A DNA stretch of 64,000 bases from Aquilaria yunnanensis (Eukaryota > Streptophyta > Magnoliopsida > Malvales > Thymelaeaceae): the NCBI GenBank assembly GCA_039654915.1, contig CM077595.1, positions 83,803,501 to 83,867,500 of the forward strand, in the 5' to 3' direction. The position numbers and the translations under genes are program-made. Of the stretch, positions 59,704 to 64,000 are shown piece after piece; position 1 is the stretch's first letter; every line of letters begins with the position of its first letter. A model generated the notes under the pieces. That model was not told where the DNA came from, made no database searches, and worked only from the letters and a program-made list of their open reading frames with translations.

Positions 59704-60567
59704 TTATTCTTTTAGAAGACATTGTTTGTTCTTTCTTTTACATATTTATTTTTTATTACTTAAGTATTTGTTCTTATATATGACTCTGTTTCTGTAAACT
59801 TCTTATTTTTTTTTGTCTTCTGGTGTTTGTTCTTTCAGAAGAGTATGTTTGTTCTTTTAGAAGACATTGTTTGTTCTTTCTTTTACATGTTTATTTTTTG
59901 TTACTTAAGTGTTTGTTCCTATAGAAGACACTGTTTGTTCTTACACATAACCTTGTTTCTGTAAACTTTTTGTTCTCTTTTTTTTCTAGTGTTTGTTCTT
60001 TCAGAAGGTATGTTTGTTCTTTTAGAAGAGCATATTTGTTCTTTTAGAAAACATTATTTGTTTTTTTTTCCTTCATGTTTATCATTCTGAAATCAAAAGT
60101 CCATTTTTTATAAACCATCCCATTTATTCATTTTAGGAATATTCCAATTTCTTAATTTCTTTTCAACATATTTGATTAATATAGTTTGTGAGTTCTTCCT
60201 TATTCTATTCCCCATAATTTCTTCTTCCTTTTGTCTCTTTGAAGCAGATTTAGTTAAATTTCTAAAAATTTTATCTATTAGTAATTATTAATTAGTATTA
60301 ATATCTTTATTAGCTTATCTGTCAACGTTTTACACAATCTTACTGTCCTTTCACATCAACTATGAGTTTTACAATTGCTACGCAACTTGGGTGATATTCT
60401 GAAAATTTCCTAACAATAATATTTAATTACTAGTAGGAGAAAAGTTTTGAAAATTTGACCATTTCTTGAATCAAAGAAATGAGATAAAAATTAAATTTTA
60501 GGGACTAAGTTGTACATAAGAAATAACTTTGGGGAGTTGGCTTATACGTGCGCTGGGCGCACAGAAG

Positions 60568-60694
60568 AATTTGAGGGGGCTGGTTGCACCGAGTTCATGT
60601 TCAGAGAGTTAAGGGTCCAGTTCGTCTAAGTTCGGGGGCCAAAAATGTCTTTAAGCCTTGATCCCAGAAATCACAATCGTCGTCTATATTTTCT
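60568..60694. repeat. 127-bp direct duplication, right copy, abutting the YqgF-like gene
   Basis: It matches 56570-56696 with three differences. Its first ~90 bp are the transposon terminus and the last ~40 bp run into the leader of the gene that starts at 60777. Confidence 0.9.
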
Positions 60695-60776
60695 GAAAAC
60701 ACCGGGAAGCTTTTCTCACAAAGGAAGGAAAAAACCCACTGCAAGCTCATCACTCTTCTTTCCCTGGTTTTGGTTG

Positions 60777-62567
60777 ATGAAGTGCTTCGTTCCTGGGATG
60801 AATATCTCCTCTGTTTCTCCTCTCCTTTCCATATCTCCATCGCGAAGTTACACGCCACCGTCAATGGCCGTTTCTCCGGTGGAGGAATTCCCGCCAAATG
60901 CCTGTCGCCGGAAGAGCGACCCACATTGGAGGGGTGGGTTCAGTCTTGGCGTTGACTTGGGGCTGTCCCGAACCGGGCTCGCTGTCAGCAAAGGCTTCTC
61001 CTTTCGTCCGCTCACCGTAATCAAAACTTTCCTTACTCTCCTGGTACTTCCTTTCTGGCGACTCTTAACTCCAGCACTCTCTTTCTCACCAGGTTTTGAA
61101 GTTGAGAGGGCAGAAGCTTGAATTGAGGCTTCTTGAGATTGCGGAAGAGGAGGTAAATGTTCTCTGTTTTTTGATGCTTAATTAAGTAGATATGGTTGAT
61201 GGCGTTAGTTTGGAATGATGGTTGTGATGTTGCAGGAAGCTGATGAATTCATAATTGGGCTTCCTGTATCTTGGGATGGAAAGGAGACTCCTCAGTCCAA
61301 CAAAGTTCGCAGTGTTGCTGGAAGGATTGCAATTCGTGCTGCGGAGAGGTAGAAGGTCTAAGAATAAGTTTTTTGTTTTCTTGGTGTTTGTGGAAATGCC
61401 TCTGAAAGGAAATAAATAGTTACATTGATGTTTATGGGAAGTAAAAATTCCATTCCTCGAACCATTTTTTCCAGTGAACTTGCTGATCTTTTCATTTTTA
61501 TTGTATTGTTTTTCTTGTTACAGGGGTTGGAGAGTTTACCTGCAAGATGAACATGGAACATCAACTGAAGCCACAGACCGTATGATCGACATGTGAACTC
61601 CTTACCCTTGGCCACTTTTACTTGTATTGCATAATTTTGCAATTCTTTGGTCGTTCATTTCGGAAAAAAAGAATGCCTACAAAGGACATGGAAGCAATGC
61701 AATTCAATCAAATGAACAAGTTCATAATTGTTCCTTTCCCAATGTACTGTGATCATTTTCCTGATACGATTTTCAGTTACCCAAGCAACTTCCCTTTGAA
61801 ATAGCTTACACCTACATAACCAAATGATCCAGCAAGGTGATTGTACTATGACTTCGATCAAGTCAGTAGTTCAACTCAACGAAGAGCTTCACACTGTCGG
61901 GTCAAGCCATTTTGGGCAGGAAGGATGGATTTAAATTCTATAATTCTCACCCGAGACCAAGACTATAAGCATTGGATTGACAGATTTTTTTCAATTGTTT
62001 AAACTTTTTTTACTTGTGTCTGCATTCTGAACTGTCAGCTTTTAGCATGGGTGGAACGTATAGAGTTTGTTACGATATTTCTAGTGTTTTTTATTGGTAG
62101 GAAGATCCACATAAAACTTGTGCTGGGTCAGTATTAATCTATAACAGTTATTTCAATTCCACATGTTCAGATTTCCTTTATGCATGCATGAAGGTTACAG
62201 GATACAGTGAATAATTCTCTTTGAACTTTTGTAGGGGGTTGAGCAAAACTGCCAAGCAAAGTCGTAGTGATGCCTATGCTGCCACAGTAAGAAACGAGTG
62301 TCCTGTTGTTTCTGGTTTCTCTATTTGATTGTATATTCAGTATGTGATGCTAGCAAATGTGAGTAGAAGTTTGAAATGTTGTGTAGTTGTTTTCTGTTTG
62401 ACTTCATAATTGACATTTTTGCTCTGCAGATTTTACTGGAGAGATATTTTACCATGTCAGGTCATGGAATCGAAATTGTATTGCCTCGACAGAAGGATTT
62501 GCAAGAAAAACTTAGAAGGGGTGCACAGGCGGACCTTGATTTTTTTCCAGATGAAGTTGAAGCTTGA
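60777..62567 (+). CDS. YqgF-like RNase H-fold protein (putative pre-16S rRNA nuclease type), six exons
   Basis: Exons are 60777-61016, 61093-61152, 61236-61348, 61524-61592, 62235-62286 and 62430-62567, all with GT-AG junctions and consistent phase. They total 672 bp, giving 223 aa. An N-terminal Ser/Pro-rich, basic stretch of about 55 residues looks like an organelle transit peptide. Then come GGFSLGVDLGLSRTGLAVS (first catalytic Asp region), EFIIGLPVSWDG, VYLQDEHGTSTEA (catalytic Glu) and SDAYAATILLERYF (last catalytic Asp). These are the YqgF/RuvX motifs. Bacterial members process 16S rRNA ends; a chloroplast or mitochondrial rRNA role is inferred. The frame is open upstream to 60645, but that part lies in the duplicated transposon sequence, so the Met at 60777 is preferred. 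Confidence 0.88.
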
Positions 62568-63080
62568 AAAGTGACAAAATTCCTAATTTTACTTGGCTTG
62601 CTGCTTGCTGCAAAAGAGGTGAAACCCCTACACCTGACAAGAAGCTTGTAAAAAGAAAATTGAGAAAATGTTATGTCCTACTGTCTCTTTACCTCAGGCT
62701 ACATGCAGGCTTAACTTCTTCAGAGCCCAAATTTTGACAGCAATTGTTCATTAGTTTCTCCTAAAATGGGGCTGTGAAATTGCACAATTCACTCCTGTCA
62801 CCATCTGTCTGTTATATGTTGCTCTAAACTGCGGGACTGAATTGTCACTTAGAATTTGTTGGGGAGTAAATTGAAAACATTGTGGTTTTTAGTGAAGCTT
62901 GACGTGGAAGTGGGCTACCGGTGAGTAACCGCTTCAAGGGAAACGGAGAGAACGGAGGCCGTCTGTCCGCCATTTTCTCTCTTCTCCCTTGTCTTGTCGC
63001 GGCCATTTCTTCGGTCTCTCCAGACCAGACCAACCAGAGACTCTAAAACGCGAGGAAAGGCGATAGACAAGATACAAACA

Positions 63081-63941
63081 ATGTCCAAATCGATTCCTCG
63101 TAAGAAATCACCCAACCCTCGGGGCAACTCGCTTATGGACGAGAACCAACTCATCGACTCGCTCACCGCTCACATCTCTCTCTACCATTCCCGTTCTCTC
63201 TCCCAGAATCCCAACCTCACTTCCAACCCTAGGTCGTCCATCCTCAAATGGTTCTCATCTCTCTCCATCCACCACCGGCAGGCGTCGCTAACTATCGTCG
63301 ATCGCAGCTTCGTCCGGCTCCTACTCCAAATGCTCACCAAGCTCCACACCCGTGGACGGGGCACCTTCATCATCCTCTCGGACCTCCCCTCCGGTGATCT
63401 GCCCAGCCTATGTTACAGGCAATCACGGGGTCTCTTGTCAAGGATCGTCGAGTCGAATGAGTCGGAGCGGTGGATTTTCGATTCAGCTCGGTTGTTCGGG
63501 TCCCGTGAAGGAGAAAAGATCGAAGAGTGCTCTTGCAGCGTGGGAAGTCTAGATTCGATGACGGTGAGCCAGGAGTTCGTGGAAAACGTGGACCGATTTG
63601 TAGAGACGATGGACAGGGTGTCCAATGGAGCGTTTCTGAGAGGGGAAGACAGCGAATTGGGATCTGACTGGATTGAATTGGAGTGGTTGAAGGCGCAGGG
63701 GTATTACAGCATCGAGGCTTTTGTTGCGAATAGACTAGAGGTTGCATTGAGGCTGGCATGGTTGAATTGTAATGGTGGCAAGAAAAGAGGTGTGAAATTG
63801 AAAGAGAAACTGAATGCAGCTGGAATGGCTGCAAATGTGTATTGGAGGAAGAAGGGGTGTGTGGATTGGTGGATGAAGTTGGAAGCTTCAACGAGGAAGA
63901 AAGTTTTGATGGCAATTTTGGGAAAATCTGCCAAATCTTTG
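63081..63941 (+). CDS. Unrecognised plant protein, first exon (287 codons, continues past window)
   Basis: The ATG at 63081 opens a 287-codon frame that ends cleanly at a GT donor (ttg|gtaaaagc, 63942). The downstream exons lie outside the window. The start is chosen because it is the first Met after a GC-rich leader; an in-frame Met at 62994 is possible. The protein begins basic (SKSIPRKKSPNPRG), contains LTIVDRSFVRLLLQMLTKL and GTFIILSDLP, a Cys-pair (ECSCSV), and ends with VYWRKKGCVDWWMKLEAS, a Trp-rich segment. No membrane segment is seen. I do not recognise a family. The codon use and length support a real gene. It lies 514 bp after the YqgF-like stop, on the same strand. Confidence 0.75.
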
Positions 63942-64000
63942 GTAAAAGCTATGAGTTACTTTGCCATTGTTATTTGTTGTTTGGTTTGAATTTGGTTGTC

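Larger units (their letters stand above)
57285..60085. repeat. ~165-bp tandem array, interrupted by a solo LTR
   Basis: The phrase gtaaacttcttgttctttt recurs near 57740, 57935, 58100, 58260, 59790 and 59957. Once the 1369 bp insertion is removed the spacing is 160-190 bp. Each unit holds shorter tttgttcttttagaagg and tttgttacttaagtgtttg subrepeats. Confidence 0.82.

Overview
This is a stretch of plant nuclear DNA, most likely from a eudicot. The host genes are spliced with GT-AG introns, they include typical plant families (a ZAT-type C2H2 repressor, a plant YqgF-like protein), and the rest is AT-rich DNA full of plant-type transposons. I cannot name the species.

Positions 1-19988 are most of one very large Ty3/gypsy retrotransposon of the Tat/Ogre type. 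The window opens in the last 213 bp of its left LTR. A TGG-starting primer site, gag, protease with a G-patch-like segment, an in-phase intron, RT, two RNase H domains and integrase follow. Between integrase and the polypurine tract lies an unusual accessory module: three tandem ~820-840 bp cassettes, each coding for a small basic Cys-rich protein that resembles the nucleic-acid-binding proteins of carla-like plant viruses, then a decayed intronless LOG-like (cytokinin-activating enzyme) gene. TATA boxes and amplified short repeats separate these genes. The right LTR (14226-19988) is 5.8 kb because a 2.5 kb solo LTR with its own 5-bp target duplication sits inside it. The pol genes are dead (stops, a frameshift, an altered YVDD box and an altered integrase Asp), yet the third Cys-rich ORF is intact.

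Positions 20-31.6 kb are intergenic nested transposons. An inverted-repeat-bounded block (about 22.95-28.8 kb) contains a non-autonomous CACTA element (24613-27344, target duplication AAG) with a ~230 bp-arm hairpin. It also contains a hAT-like element (27647-28786, target duplication ATTTTGGG) carrying a TIR-domain gene fragment on the minus strand.

The host genes are an intronless three-finger ZAT-like repressor (31633-32685), a two-exon zinc-finger/RGG protein (46697-50551), a six-exon YqgF-like RNase H-fold protein (60777-62567) and the first exon of an unrecognised gene (63081 to beyond the window). All are on the plus strand. Between 51.3 and 60.6 kb is another repeat mosaic: inverted termini, a PPR gene remnant, a ~165 bp tandem array split by a second solo LTR (58335-59698, target duplication GCATG), and a 127 bp duplication whose right copy abuts the YqgF-like gene.
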